Positions 5,030 through 13,940 of a stretch of 15,647 bases of DNA are shown one piece after another. Position 1 is the first letter of the stretch; each line of letters starts with the position of its first letter. The stretch is from Bacilli bacterium (GTDB lineage: Bacteria > Bacillota_I > Bacilli_A > RF39 > UBA660). Where the stretch lies: NCBI GenBank assembly GCA_900772095.1, contig CAAGQJ010000006.1, forward strand, positions 1 to 15,647, given 5' to 3'. The position numbers and the translations under genes were made by a program. The notes below the pieces were generated by a model. It made no database searches, was not told the origin of the DNA, and was given only the letters and a program-made list of their open reading frames with translations.

Positions 5030-5825
5030 ATATCTCAATTTCTAAGTCGTCTTCAATTTCATTAATGTTATTTTCTTTAAACCATCCTGTTTCTTCATCC
5101 CATTCAATTTCGTTACTTTTTAATTTTTCAATATTGCTTAAAATAGAGTTTTTAAAATATCCGTATAAATTTTCTATCTTTTCACCATTTTCATCATGAT
5201 AATCCCTAGACATAACCCTAGGAATAATATAGTGATTTATTATAACCAGATCTTTAAACGATTCTCTTTCAAGTAAATCATCAAATAAATTATCATAATA
5301 AAAAATTTGCATATCATCTTCTTTAATAAAACCTCTATTTACTAAATCAATAGTTAATGGATTATGTTCTTCAGCATCAAAAAAAGATGATTTTTTGGTT
5401 TTATCATCTTTATCAGTTTTATCTATTTGTTCTTTAGTATTTTGTATATTAGTATTTATTTGTATGTCCTTTTCGGCATCTCCTTCTACGGTATGCCCTT
5501 TTTGGGTATCTGGATTATTTTTATCTTTTTCAAGGGTAATTGGTTGTTCATAAATAATATAATTATATTTATAATACCCTTTATCACCACGAGTTTGCTC
5601 AATGACAAGATAGCCATTGTCTTTTAATTCATTTAATATTGTTCGTATTGCTTTTGTATTTTCTTTACTTACACTGACTAATCCTGCAAGTGAGTAATCC
5701 CAATCATCAGGGAGACTTAACATAAATGAAAGTAACCCTTTAGCTTTAAAAGATAAATTTCTATCTTGTAGATGATAGTTACTCATAACCGTATAATTTT
5801 TTGTTTTTTCTATCTTGAACACCAT
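5028..5825 (-). CDS. Winged-helix replication-associated protein of mobile elements
   Basis: A 265-residue protein. Residues about 8-78 read YTVMSNYHLQDRNLSFKAKG, then LLSFMLSLPDDWDYSLAGLV and an AIRTILNELKDNGYLVIEQT wing. This is the helix-turn-helix module that opens many replication or replisome-organiser proteins of ICEs, plasmids and phages of low-GC Gram-positives; it is thought to bind the element origin. A polar, low-complexity linker (about 100-148, Asp/Lys/Thr-rich) is followed by a C-terminal globular region (about 150-255, NLFDDLLERESFKDLVIINH; NLYGYFKNSI), a likely second domain involved in partner contact. The RBS AAAGGGTG lies about 9 bases before ATG 5825. It follows the recombinase gene but is separated from it by a terminator. 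The replication role is family knowledge; no origin repeats are visible next to it. Confidence 0.7.
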   Translation of the reverse strand: MVFKIEKTKNYTVMSNYHLQDRNLSFKAKGLLSFMLSLPDDWDYSLAGLVSVSKENTKAIRTILNELKDNGYLVIEQTRGDKGYYKYNYIIYEQPITLEKDKNNPDTQKGHTVEGDAEKDIQINTNIQNTKEQIDKTDKDDKTKKSSFFDAEEHNPLTIDLVNRGFIKEDDMQIFYYDNLFDDLLERESFKDLVIINHYIIPRVMSRDYHDENGEKIENLYGYFKNSILSNIEKLKSNEIEWDEETGWFKENNINEIEDDLEIEI

Positions 5826-5854
5826 TCATAATCACCCTTTCTTTTTTATAAATT

Positions 5855-5880
5855 AAAAAACTAACAAAATTGTTAGTTAT
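5855..5880 (-). terminator. Terminator after the recombinase gene
   Basis: Minus-strand stem AACTAAC (5878-5872) / GTTAGTT (5865-5859) with a six-base loop, followed by TTTTTTAATTT. It begins 12 bases after the recombinase stop codon and separates that gene from the replication-type gene. Confidence 0.8.
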
Positions 5881-5889
5881 AAACTTACA

Positions 5890-7347
5890 TTAATATTTTA
5901 CAAACTCAACATTATCTATAACGACTATATCTCCTTCTTTACGAACCTTAATTTCATTAACAAACTTTTCTAAAAAATTCATTCTATCCTGATTTGATAG
6001 ATTATCCCAATTTAATTTAATATTACCTACAAAATCTTTAATTTCATTATAATCATATATTATATTTTCAATTTCAGGAACTATTATTTTATCCAGATCA
6101 TCTTGAAATATTTTTTGCTGTTCATTAATTTCATTTGTTAATGTCTGATAGTCTTCAATATTTATTGTGTCATCAATAAATTTCTGTCTTATACTTTTTT
6201 TCTTATCCTCTAATTTATTAATTTTATTTTGAAGTTTTTTTCTTTTATCTTCTATCTCAGAAATCTTTTTTTGCTTTTTCATTATTTCTTCTGTTGGAGT
6301 CATGTTTGGCAATTTTTCTAAATAATTCATGAAAGCATCTTCCATCTTATAGTGAGAAAAACTAGTTGCTTCACAGAATCCTCTACAATGTGCATTACAA
6401 GAATAAGTGATATACATTTTTCCATGTTGCATTTGCTGTCTTGCAGACATTGTTCCACCACATAATGAACATTTTATAGTGTGAAAATAATACGCATTTG
6501 AATTAGGATACCTGCGAACACAGTATTTTTTTCTTGTTGCAATAGTTTTGTTTGCCTCATTCCATGTTTCTTCATCCAAAATAGGTTTAACATTCACCCC
6601 ATCTACTAAAAATGATTTATGTTGATTCTTTTTAGCAACACCATATCTAACTTTTCCTACATATAACGGATTTCCTATAATTGATTTTATAGTACCAGAA
6701 GCCCAATGCCCTCCTCTTTTTGTTGGAACATTTGTTATATTAAATTTCTTAGCAATTTTAAAATATGACTCTCCACTTATATATAATTCAAATATCTTTT
6801 TAACAAGTTCTGCTTCTTCCGAATTAATTTCCAGCTTTCCTTCGCCAACAATATAATCATAACCATAGACACCATTAGTATTCGTATAATTACCCTCTCT
6901 GGTTTTTTGCTCATATCCAAAAGAAACTCTCTCAGCCAAATTCTCACGCTCAAATTCAGCAAATATTCCAATAATTTTGACAAACATTCTTCCAACTGCA
7001 TTTGAAGTATCAATTTTTTCTGTTTGTGAGTTAAATGTACAATTATTACTTTCAAAAAATTCTATTAAATAAATTAGATCTTTCATACTTCTCGTTAATC
7101 TATCTAACTTGTAAATCAAAACATTATTAATCTTACCAGACTTTACATCCTCTAACATTCTTGTTACTTCTGGTCTATCCACTAAATTCTTTCCACTTAT
7201 TCCGTCATCAACATAATAATCAATTATATCCCATTCATTAGCTTCTGCATACTTTGTAAGTTTTTCTCTTTGAGCATGAATTGAGAATCCATCTTTTGCT
7301 TGATCTTCTGTTGAAACACGAATGTAAATTGCAGTTTTTTCTCGCAT
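5890..7347 (-). CDS. Large serine recombinase (site-specific integrase of the element)
   Basis: A 485-residue large serine recombinase. The resolvase-type catalytic domain (about 1-150) carries IYIRVSTEDQAKDGFSIHAQ with the nucleophile Ser12, plus YKLDRLTRS (Arg83, Arg86). A recombinase domain (about 160-270) has GVYGYDY and a P-T-KRGGHWASGTI helix. A zinc ribbon follows (CSLCGG then CNAHCRGFC, about 293-325). The C-terminus is a long coiled coil (about 355-420) and end helices. Such enzymes cut attP and attB and swap strands via a 2-base centre, moving whole elements in and out of the chromosome. It is slightly short for ICE-type members but all catalytic parts are present. GAGGAG about 8 bases before ATG 7347 fixes the start. 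It lies next to the broken dacA gene, the likely target. No separate directionality factor is obvious. Confidence 0.95.
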   Translation of the reverse strand: MREKTAIYIRVSTEDQAKDGFSIHAQREKLTKYAEANEWDIIDYYVDDGISGKNLVDRPEVTRMLEDVKSGKINNVLIYKLDRLTRSMKDLIYLIEFFESNNCTFNSQTEKIDTSNAVGRMFVKIIGIFAEFERENLAERVSFGYEQKTREGNYTNTNGVYGYDYIVGEGKLEINSEEAELVKKIFELYISGESYFKIAKKFNITNVPTKRGGHWASGTIKSIIGNPLYVGKVRYGVAKKNQHKSFLVDGVNVKPILDEETWNEANKTIATRKKYCVRRYPNSNAYYFHTIKCSLCGGTMSARQQMQHGKMYITYSCNAHCRGFCEATSFSHYKMEDAFMNYLEKLPNMTPTEEIMKKQKKISEIEDKRKKLQNKINKLEDKKKSIRQKFIDDTINIEDYQTLTNEINEQQKIFQDDLDKIIVPEIENIIYDYNEIKDFVGNIKLNWDNLSNQDRMNFLEKFVNEIKVRKEGDIVVIDNVEFVKY

Positions 7348-7562
7348 AATTTCATCTCCTCTATCTAAAATTAAATAGATTCAACGATCTTATTATTTAA
7401 TAAAATTTTTGGGATACTACATTTCAAAAAGAATTTCATAATATCTATTTGAACATTTCTACAAATTAGATCTTCGCTAATGTTATCACCTACTTTCTAT
7501 TTAAGTATAGAAAAGCAATAACAAAAATATGCAATTAACAATCCAAAAACTTATAAACTTTT

Positions 7563-7640
7563 TATAGTAAAATATAAATACAAAACTAGTCGTGTTTATG
7601 TTCTACTATAATTATTAGTATAGTAAAATTTAAACACGAC
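7563..7640. repeat. Imperfect 52-bp palindrome plus direct repeat at the element/dacA junction (putative att)
   Basis: Arms of 22 bases at 7589-7610 and 7619-7640 (outer ten bases GTCGTGTTTA and TAAACACGAC identical, three mismatches inside, inner TACTATA/TATAGTA) surround the 8-base centre ATTATTAG. A third, direct copy of the right arm's first 19 bases lies at 7563-7581 (TATAGTAAAATATAAATAC, two mismatches). The set covers the point where dacA stops matching its family, 240 bases from the recombinase start. Size and dyad symmetry fit a serine-integrase attachment site, but a dacA-strand terminator-like hairpin is the other reading. The rest of the gap 7348-7562 is AT-rich and shows nothing else convincing. 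Confidence 0.5.
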
Positions 7641-8294
7641 TTTATTAGTATTAACTATCCACGTTTTATTATCAGTATTTTCTCTAATATAATCCTCATA
7701 TACACTAGTATAATCAAGAATTTTTTCATGCTTTAACAAATGCATTGCAATAATAGCCATATCATAAGCACTAGAATATTGTCCATCTTCATCTAAACCA
7801 GTTGAATTTTTAAAATAAGTATTTTTAAGACCAAGCTCCTTTGCTTTTTCATTCATCATCTTAACAAATGCTTCTTCAGTACCTGCAATACGCTCTGCCA
7901 TTAAAACCATAGCATCATTAGCACTTGCCATCGTAATACCTTTTATCAAATCATTAACACTTATTTTTTCCCCTTCCTCAAGCCAAATCTGAGAACCTCC
8001 CATTTCCTTAGCATTACGACTAGTAGTAACCATTTCATCTAATTTTAAACTACCATTCTCCAAAGCATCAAATATTAAAATAAGCCCCATCATCTTAGTT
8101 AATGATGCAACAGGATGCATTTCATTAGCACTTTTATTATACAAAACCTTACCAGTTGTACTTTCAATTAAAACCGCACTAAAAGCATTCGGAGTTATAT
8201 TCGCATACTCTTCTTTTTCTAAAGCAAAAATAGAAGTAGGAATAACATTAATAATAAATATAAAGATAAATGTTATTAAAATAAACTTTTTCAT
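7596..8294 (-). pseudogene. dacA: Truncated D-alanyl-D-alanine carboxypeptidase (DacA/PBP5 type)
   Basis: The 232-codon frame begins with a signal peptide (KKFILITFIFIFIINVIPTS, cut near residue 25) and the peptidase S11 domain. It has SLTK (Ser64-Lys67, nucleophile and base) and SAN (Ser124-Asn126). The family resemblance runs to WIVNTNK (about residue 218), where normal members continue towards GVDGLKTG; here it changes to FKFYYTNNYSRT and stops. The KTG box, the substrate-binding third motif, and the C-terminal domain with its membrane anchor are missing, so the product should not be an active enzyme. Full-length members are about 380-420 aa. The RBS GAGGTG precedes ATG 8294. It is divergent from vanY, so both may once have trimmed the D-Ala end of wall peptides. 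Insertion of the element is the simplest cause of the break. Confidence 0.85.
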
Positions 8295-8348
8295 TCTTAC
8301 ACCTCAATAATTTTTATGTAAAACAATACTTTTTTAGACTATTTTCTT

Positions 8349-8377
8349 GTTACATAAAATAAAATATATTGTATAAT
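8349..8377 (+). promoter_or_regulatory. Promoter of vanY
   Basis: GTTACA (8349-8354, four of six to TTGACA), 17-base spacer, and a perfect TATAAT (8372-8377), about 20 bases before the GTG-free ATG start of vanY with its AAAGGAGAG site. Confidence 0.6.
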
Positions 8378-8397
8378 TATATTAAAGGAGAGTAATT

Positions 8398-9297
8398 ATG
8401 AAAAAACTTTATAACACTATAGTCATTATCATAATGATTATAATATTAGGAATAATTTTATATACCTATAAAAATAGTATTAAAAACTTACTTTTTAAAA
8501 ACTATGAAATAAATAACAAACAAAAACAAAATAATGATGATAAAGATGATAAATATAAAGAATATAAAAACACTACTAATTTTAAATTAGAAAACTTAGA
8601 TAGGTATCTTGCCTATAAAGAAAAAAATCCTAATTTATCATATGAAGATGTTGTTACTTATGTAAATATTGGATTAGACTATAACTTCTATGAATATATT
8701 ACAAACACAGACACATCATTAGGAAACTTATTATTAGTAAATAAATATTTAAAATTAGATAAAGATTACATTCCAAAAGATTTAGAAGAAATAAGTGATG
8801 AATGCTTTATAAATGCTAATTTATATGTTAGAGAAATGACTAAAGAAGCAAAAGAAGCTTTTGAAAAACTATGTAAAGCTTCTATTGAAAATAAAACACC
8901 AGTATATGGGCAATCTGCTTATAGGTCTTATGAAGCCCAAGAAAAATTATATAACAATGCAGTTAAAACAGGAGGAAAAGAATATGCTGATAGCGATACT
9001 GCTCGTCCAGGACAATCAGAACATCAAACAGGACTTACCATTGACGTATCAAGTACAAAAAGCGGTAATATGTTAACATTTGAAAAAACATCATCTTACA
9101 CATGGATGCTAAATAATGCTCATAAATACGGTTTTATTCTTAGATACCCCAAAGGAAAAGAAAATATCTATGGCTACGTAAATGAACCATGGCACTATAG
9201 ATACGTTGGAACTACAGTAGCAACAGATATGCACGATAATTACCCAGATTTAACTTATGAAGAATATTACTATAAATATATAGATAAAAGAAGATAG
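8398..9297 (+). CDS. vanY: VanY-family zinc D,D-carboxypeptidase
   Basis: A 299-residue protein with an N-terminal membrane helix (about 6-23, NTIVIIIMIIILGIILYT), an Asn/Lys/Asp-rich linker (38-60), and a C-terminal peptidase M15B domain (about 135-290). Zinc ligands are seen in SEHQTGLTIDV (His209, Asp216) and NEPWHYRY (His266), with the general base Glu263; YRSYEAQEKLY and ARPGQ are further VanY marks. The enzyme removes the terminal D-alanine of wall pentapeptides outside the membrane. Such a gene outside a van cluster, with no vanHAX or VanRS neighbours, is a house-keeping wall enzyme rather than a resistance gene. The start ATG has AAAGGAGAG 7 bases before. It is divergent from the dacA remnant and could cover for the lost serine-type enzyme. 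Confidence 0.9.
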   Translation: MKKLYNTIVIIIMIIILGIILYTYKNSIKNLLFKNYEINNKQKQNNDDKDDKYKEYKNTTNFKLENLDRYLAYKEKNPNLSYEDVVTYVNIGLDYNFYEYITNTDTSLGNLLLVNKYLKLDKDYIPKDLEEISDECFINANLYVREMTKEAKEAFEKLCKASIENKTPVYGQSAYRSYEAQEKLYNNAVKTGGKEYADSDTARPGQSEHQTGLTIDVSSTKSGNMLTFEKTSSYTWMLNNAHKYGFILRYPKGKENIYGYVNEPWHYRYVGTTVATDMHDNYPDLTYEEYYYKYIDKRR

Positions 9298-9312
9298 CAC
9301 GCCTATCTTCTT
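9288..9312. terminator. Shared bidirectional terminator overlapping two stop codons
   Basis: AAGAAGATAG (9288-9297) / CTATCTTCTT (9303-9312) with loop CACGC is a perfect 10-bp stem. The vanY stop TAG (9295-9297) and the stop of the convergent gene (9305-9303) are both in the stem, so each gene ends Arg-Arg-stop in the same bases. The T runs after it are short on both sides. Confidence 0.7.
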
Positions 9313-11012
9313 ATTGTTTCACTTTTTAAATCATCTTTTCCCTTATCCTTCATATCTACATCATACTCTATTTCATATAACTGCCTTATTACCTTATTTA
9401 ACTTATCCATTATTTCACAAACATCTAAAGAATAATCTATATCAAAATTAAGTATCTCATCTAACTTAGCCAAAATAGAAGCCTCATTTGTTTTACTCCT
9501 AATACTTATCACTACATCATTAATATTCTTAAAATAAAATTTGACTATATTACTCTTACTTTCCTCTTTTACATTAACTAAATTATTATGTAAACTATCA
9601 TTTACTTCCTTAACAAAACTATTTGAATTAACCTTATCAGAAATATCAAGTAATATCTCATGCAAATCCTTTCTAAAAGAAATAATAAGTTTCTCACTAG
9701 CAAAAGGAGCTTTCTTTTTCTCACTCAAAGACTTATTTAACTCATCCTCATATTTATTAATTAAACCATTAACTCTATCCCTTATTTTCTCACTATCTTT
9801 CGCCTTTAAAAATGGCATTATTCCCTCATTTATAGACTTTAAATCACTCTCTAAAGAACTATTTGCATCACCATTATTAAAAGCATTTCTATAACCATTT
9901 AATAAAGTAAATGACTTATAATAACTAGATAAATCATCACACATAATAGATAACTCAGTATATAACTTAACATACAATGTTTCAGGAGTATCAAGTGTTA
10001 AATTTAATGAATTACTATCCTCATTTAAAGAAACTAACCCATCATTATATTTTTTTAATAAATTATCAACAGATGCTTTTACCACATTTCTACTTTCTTC
10101 TCCCAAAAGTGAATAACCATCTTCTATTTTATTTACTAAACGAGATATTTCAGCTTGACGAGCTGACAAATTCTTCTTTTTCTCCTCTTTCTTTACTTCT
10201 TTTTTCTCTTGCTTTTCTAAAACTTTTTTACTTGGTACTATATCCTTTGCAAAATATGTATTTAAATACTTATTAAGCCATGTATTCCTAAAAATACCAT
10301 TATATTCTTTCTTATCACTAAAATAAATACCACTAAGAAGCATCTCCTTAGAAATCATCATATCATTTGCTTTACAAACAAACCATTCAACTGGCGCCAC
10401 TTTAAGCCAAACATAATCACCACTCTTATATTCATGACCATTAGACAAAGAAAATTTCTCTCCAAAAGAATTTGCTTTTATCCTTACATATTTTTCACCA
10501 TCATACACATACTCCTCTGACATAGCAGGAACAAACTTCTTTAAATTACGAGGATTATAATCTTCACCATCAGTCGTATATGTTTTTTCTGTTTTCAAAA
10601 GTTCACCATTACTATAAAGATTTTCAAGTTTATCCTCTAGTTCCTTTGGTAAAGAAATTCTAGGATACTCTCCAAAATTCACTACCGAAATTTCATCATC
10701 TATATAAGTTTCATCTGTAACCTCATCTTTAACACTACTATACTTTATCACTGGTCTAATTCCTACATAACGATTAGATAATCTTTTTTCTATATAATTA
10801 GTGTCAACTTTATCAATATATTTAAAAACCATCTTCCTATCAAGTAAACACCATACCTTATCATCATAGATACTATCACTAAGCCAGCTAGAAGGCTCAT
10901 TTGTTTTTAAACCTGTTACTACCGCAAAATCTGTTGGTTCTGACCCCAATACAAAACTATCAAAATAATTCAAACTGTCCAATTCTTTTTTACTTGGAAT
11001 TCTTACTTTCAT
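9303..11012 (-). CDS. Unknown protein with two DUF6273-like modules and a coiled-coil half
   Basis: A 569-residue cytosolic protein with no signal peptide or membrane span. Residues about 10-92 (YFDSFVLGSEPTDF; WLSDSIYDDKVWC; YVGIRPVIKYSS) and about 165-258 (YVRIKANSFG; WLKVAPVEWFVC; NTWLNKYLNTYF) look like two copies of a module seen in gut-Bacillota proteins, with the typical xxRPVIK and WLK-P-EWFV strands. I take them as DUF6273-like; their function is unknown. A basic Lys/Glu run (about 261-282) leads to helical, coiled-coil-rich sequence to the end. The start ATG 11012 is 3 bases after the dnaE stop and uses GAGGTAA in the end of dnaE, so it is tightly coupled to the replicative polymerase, which hints at, but does not show, a joint role. 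Confidence 0.65.
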   Translation of the reverse strand: MKVRIPSKKELDSLNYFDSFVLGSEPTDFAVVTGLKTNEPSSWLSDSIYDDKVWCLLDRKMVFKYIDKVDTNYIEKRLSNRYVGIRPVIKYSSVKDEVTDETYIDDEISVVNFGEYPRISLPKELEDKLENLYSNGELLKTEKTYTTDGEDYNPRNLKKFVPAMSEEYVYDGEKYVRIKANSFGEKFSLSNGHEYKSGDYVWLKVAPVEWFVCKANDMMISKEMLLSGIYFSDKKEYNGIFRNTWLNKYLNTYFAKDIVPSKKVLEKQEKKEVKKEEKKKNLSARQAEISRLVNKIEDGYSLLGEESRNVVKASVDNLLKKYNDGLVSLNEDSNSLNLTLDTPETLYVKLYTELSIMCDDLSSYYKSFTLLNGYRNAFNNGDANSSLESDLKSINEGIMPFLKAKDSEKIRDRVNGLINKYEDELNKSLSEKKKAPFASEKLIISFRKDLHEILLDISDKVNSNSFVKEVNDSLHNNLVNVKEESKSNIVKFYFKNINDVVISIRSKTNEASILAKLDEILNFDIDYSLDVCEIMDKLNKVIRQLYEIEYDVDMKDKGKDDLKSETIRR

Positions 11013-11015
11013 AAA

Positions 11016-13940
11016 TTACCTCTTTTCTTTTATTATAATAGATTTAACTGCTAATTGATATTCATCATATCTTTTTTCAACTCTACCATTAACTTTAATA
11101 ATATCTCCTACTTTTAAATTAGAATATGACTTATAAATATCAGGAAATAATGTTATAGAAACACTTCCAGTATTATCACTTCCCACTATAAAACACATTA
11201 TATCTCCCTTTTTAGTAGTTACTTCCTTTTTTCTATCTATATTTATTATAACACTAATAATCTTATCATAATAATCCTTAATTTTATCTACATCAATAAT
11301 ATTAGTATCATTTAATTTATATTTCTCAGTCTTATGACTAGTTAAATAAAAACCAAACAACTCCTTTTCCTTCTCTAATATCTCATCCAAATCATTATCA
11401 TAATTAATTAAAACAGGCTTAGGTATTATACCATCTTCTAAATCATTAGATAAATAAACATAATTAATAATACTATCCAAATTATTTATTAAAGTAGAAA
11501 TATTAGCAAAACTATCAAAAGCATGACTATATATTAAAGATTCCACTACTTTCTTATTATTTGTTTTCTTATAAGTTCTCTTTAAAAAATCAAATATATC
11601 TAAAAAACCATTGCCCCTTTCCTCTAAAATAAAACTTGATATAACTATTCCAACATTTCTAATTACTGATAAAGGCATAACTATCCCTTCATCCGTTACT
11701 AAATACTTATCTACTAAACTTAAATTAATCGAAGGAGGTAACACTTTAATACCCATTTTCTTTATCTCTTTTATATACTCTAAAGTCTTAGTTTCACTTC
11801 CAATAACCCCACCAAGTAAATTAGCATAAAAATATTTAGGATAATAACACTTTAAATACGCCATCTTATACGCTACTATAGAATAAGATACTGAATGACT
11901 TTTATTAAACCCATAATTAGCAAACTTTAATATTAAATTATATACCTTCTCTGCCTCTTCCCTTGTATAATTATTAGAAATAGCACCCGTTATAAAACGC
12001 TTTTCCTCTTCCTTTAAAATATCAAATTTCTTCTTACTCATTGCCCTTCTTAATATATCTGCTTCACCTAAAGTAAATGAAGCCATTTTACTAGCTATTT
12101 GCATTATTTGCTCTTGATAAATAATTATTCCATATGTTTCCTCTAAAATATCCTTTAATGAAGGAACTATATAATCTATTTTCTCTTTTCCTTGTTTTCT
12201 TCTTATATAACTAGGAATATTCTCAGCAGGACCAGGTCTAAAAAGTGCAATCGCCGCACAAATATCAAAAAAACTATAAGGCTTTAAATCAAGCAAGAAA
12301 CGCTTCATACCATCACTTTCAAATTGAAATATACCCGTAGTATCAGCATTACTAAATATCCTAATAACATTCTCATCATCAAGTGGAATACTATTAAAAT
12401 TAATACTTATTTTTTCATAATTTTCTATATCCATAATTATATTCTTAATAGTAGATAAATTCTTAATACCCAAAAAATCCATCTTTATCAAACCAACTTG
12501 TTCCAAATACTCCATAGTATACTCTGTCAAATACAAATCATCACTACTTTTTATTATAGGAAGAACATTAGCTAAATTAGTCCTACTAATAACTATACCT
12601 GCAGCATGTATACTAGTATGCCTTTTATTATTAGTTATTACACTCACTATATTATATAATAACTTATACTTATCATTAGAATTAAACAAATTATCAATTT
12701 CCTTATCCTTATATCTAAGTTCCTTCAAAGACATATTTAAAGTAATCTTCTTAGCTATATAATCAATATCATTAATTGGTATTTCAAGCACCCTTCCAAC
12801 ATCCCTTATAGCTTGCTTAGTAGCAAGAGTTCCAAAAGTAATAATACCCGCAACATTTTCCTTACCATACTTTTCTTTAACATAATTAATTACTTTATCC
12901 CTATCACTATCTGGAAAATCCGTATCAATATCAGGCATTGTAACTCTCTCCGGATTTAAAAACCTTTCAAATAACAAACCATACTTAATCGGGTCTACAT
13001 CAGTAATACCCAAAGAATAACTAACAAGAGACCCAGCACAAGAACCCCTTCCAGGACCAACTAAAATACCACTTTTCTTAGCATACTTAATATAATCATA
13101 AACAACTAAAAAATAATCCTCAAAATGCATATTTATAATAACAGATAACTCATAATTAAGCCTATCCTGATAAACGCTTGATAAAACACCTATCCTCTTA
13201 CTAAGACCCTTATTAGCAAGCTTTACTAAAAACTCCTTAGAATTAGATACATCATATTTAGGCATATATAACTCATGACTAATAATAAGATTACACATAT
13301 TACTAATTTTAACTGAATTTTCTATAGAAACACTACTTACCCTATCAATAACCTCATCCATAGAAAATAAATAATTATCCTGATAAATAAAACTCGTACC
13401 ACTACTAATAGTCTTACCATCCCTAATCATAAATAAATAAGGTAAATACTTATATAAATACTTCTCTAAATATAAAGTCTTATTAACAAAAACAATATTA
13501 TTAGTCACCCTTCTAGCATCATTTTCATCATTCTTATTACTAACACCAATATATATATCACTATATATATTACTTAATTCTTGATATAAAACACCATCAA
13601 AAACAATACATATTAAATTATCCCTATACTTACTTAATATATCTATAGTAATATCACTTTCATTCTTTATAGTCTCTATCTTTATTAAATTCTTATATCC
13701 AAGTTCATTTCTAGCATATAATAAAACAGTATTAGAATTAAAACTTATCTCAAGCCCAATAATAGGCTTTATATTATTCTTATTAAACTTATTAATTATT
13801 TCCATCGTACCAAATAAATTATTATCTACAACAGCACAAGAAGTAATATTATACTTTTTCAAATAAACTATTAATTCATCTATCTTAATTAAACTAGATA
13901 ATAAACTATAATCAGTCTTAACATATAAAGGACTATACAT
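11016..13940 (-). CDS. dnaE: DNA polymerase III alpha subunit, DnaE type (short form)
   Basis: A 974-residue C-family replicative polymerase; ATG 13940 is chosen over an upstream ATG (13979) because it has AGGAGG 7 bases before it. An N-terminal PHP domain (1-~210) is degenerate: the metal-binding HxHxxYS reads VKTDYS (about residues 7-12), and the TDHGN-like turn reads VVDNNLFG. The palm carries GPGRGSCAGSLVSYSLG and PDIDTDFPD (catalytic Asp339 and Asp341), and KMDFLGIKNL (Asp487) holds the third Asp. YQEQIMQIA and GFNKSHSVSYSIVAYKMAYL are family marks further on. The OB fold (about 890-970) closes the protein. It copies DNA with the clamp and proofreading partners. It is shorter than the about 1,115-aa DnaE of Bacillus subtilis, close in length to mycoplasma-type enzymes. 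Proofreading must come from elsewhere. Confidence 0.95.
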   Translation of the reverse strand: MYSPLYVKTDYSLLSSLIKIDELIVYLKKYNITSCAVVDNNLFGTMEIINKFNKNNIKPIIGLEISFNSNTVLLYARNELGYKNLIKIETIKNESDITIDILSKYRDNLICIVFDGVLYQELSNIYSDIYIGVSNKNDENDARRVTNNIVFVNKTLYLEKYLYKYLPYLFMIRDGKTISSGTSFIYQDNYLFSMDEVIDRVSSVSIENSVKISNMCNLIISHELYMPKYDVSNSKEFLVKLANKGLSKRIGVLSSVYQDRLNYELSVIINMHFEDYFLVVYDYIKYAKKSGILVGPGRGSCAGSLVSYSLGITDVDPIKYGLLFERFLNPERVTMPDIDTDFPDSDRDKVINYVKEKYGKENVAGIITFGTLATKQAIRDVGRVLEIPINDIDYIAKKITLNMSLKELRYKDKEIDNLFNSNDKYKLLYNIVSVITNNKRHTSIHAAGIVISRTNLANVLPIIKSSDDLYLTEYTMEYLEQVGLIKMDFLGIKNLSTIKNIIMDIENYEKISINFNSIPLDDENVIRIFSNADTTGIFQFESDGMKRFLLDLKPYSFFDICAAIALFRPGPAENIPSYIRRKQGKEKIDYIVPSLKDILEETYGIIIYQEQIMQIASKMASFTLGEADILRRAMSKKKFDILKEEEKRFITGAISNNYTREEAEKVYNLILKFANYGFNKSHSVSYSIVAYKMAYLKCYYPKYFYANLLGGVIGSETKTLEYIKEIKKMGIKVLPPSINLSLVDKYLVTDEGIVMPLSVIRNVGIVISSFILEERGNGFLDIFDFLKRTYKKTNNKKVVESLIYSHAFDSFANISTLINNLDSIINYVYLSNDLEDGIIPKPVLINYDNDLDEILEKEKELFGFYLTSHKTEKYKLNDTNIIDVDKIKDYYDKIISVIINIDRKKEVTTKKGDIMCFIVGSDNTGSVSITLFPDIYKSYSNLKVGDIIKVNGRVEKRYDEYQLAVKSIIIKEKR

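Larger units (their letters stand above)
1..7640. mobile_element. Integrated element with serine recombinase (left end not in window)
   Basis: A block with phage/ICE-type genes: large serine recombinase at the right edge, a replication-type winged-helix protein, an XRE repressor with repeated operators, an ArpU-like regulator, a cold-shock protein, a MazF-family toxin and many small unknown genes. The right boundary is placed at about 7640 because the dacA reading frame loses family resemblance there and a 52-bp palindrome covers the point. No 3' half of dacA is seen anywhere in the window, so the left end either lies before base 1 or has decayed; whether the sortase and CAP genes are cargo or chromosome is open. 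No conjugation, capsid or relaxase gene is visible, so the class of element is unknown. Confidence 0.5.

Noticed and set aside
6777..7055. Second minus-strand frame inside the recombinase gene
   Set aside because: It overlaps well-conserved resolvase and recombinase-domain codons in another frame, has no RBS and no recognisable motif.
8398..9297. Vancomycin-resistance gene cluster
   Set aside because: A lone VanY-type gene with no vanHAX ligase genes or VanRS regulators is a normal wall enzyme.
9541..10276. Plus-strand frames opposite the 569-aa gene
   Set aside because: Leu/Ser/Phe-rich translations are the usual mirror of Lys/Glu-rich coiled coils; no start signals.
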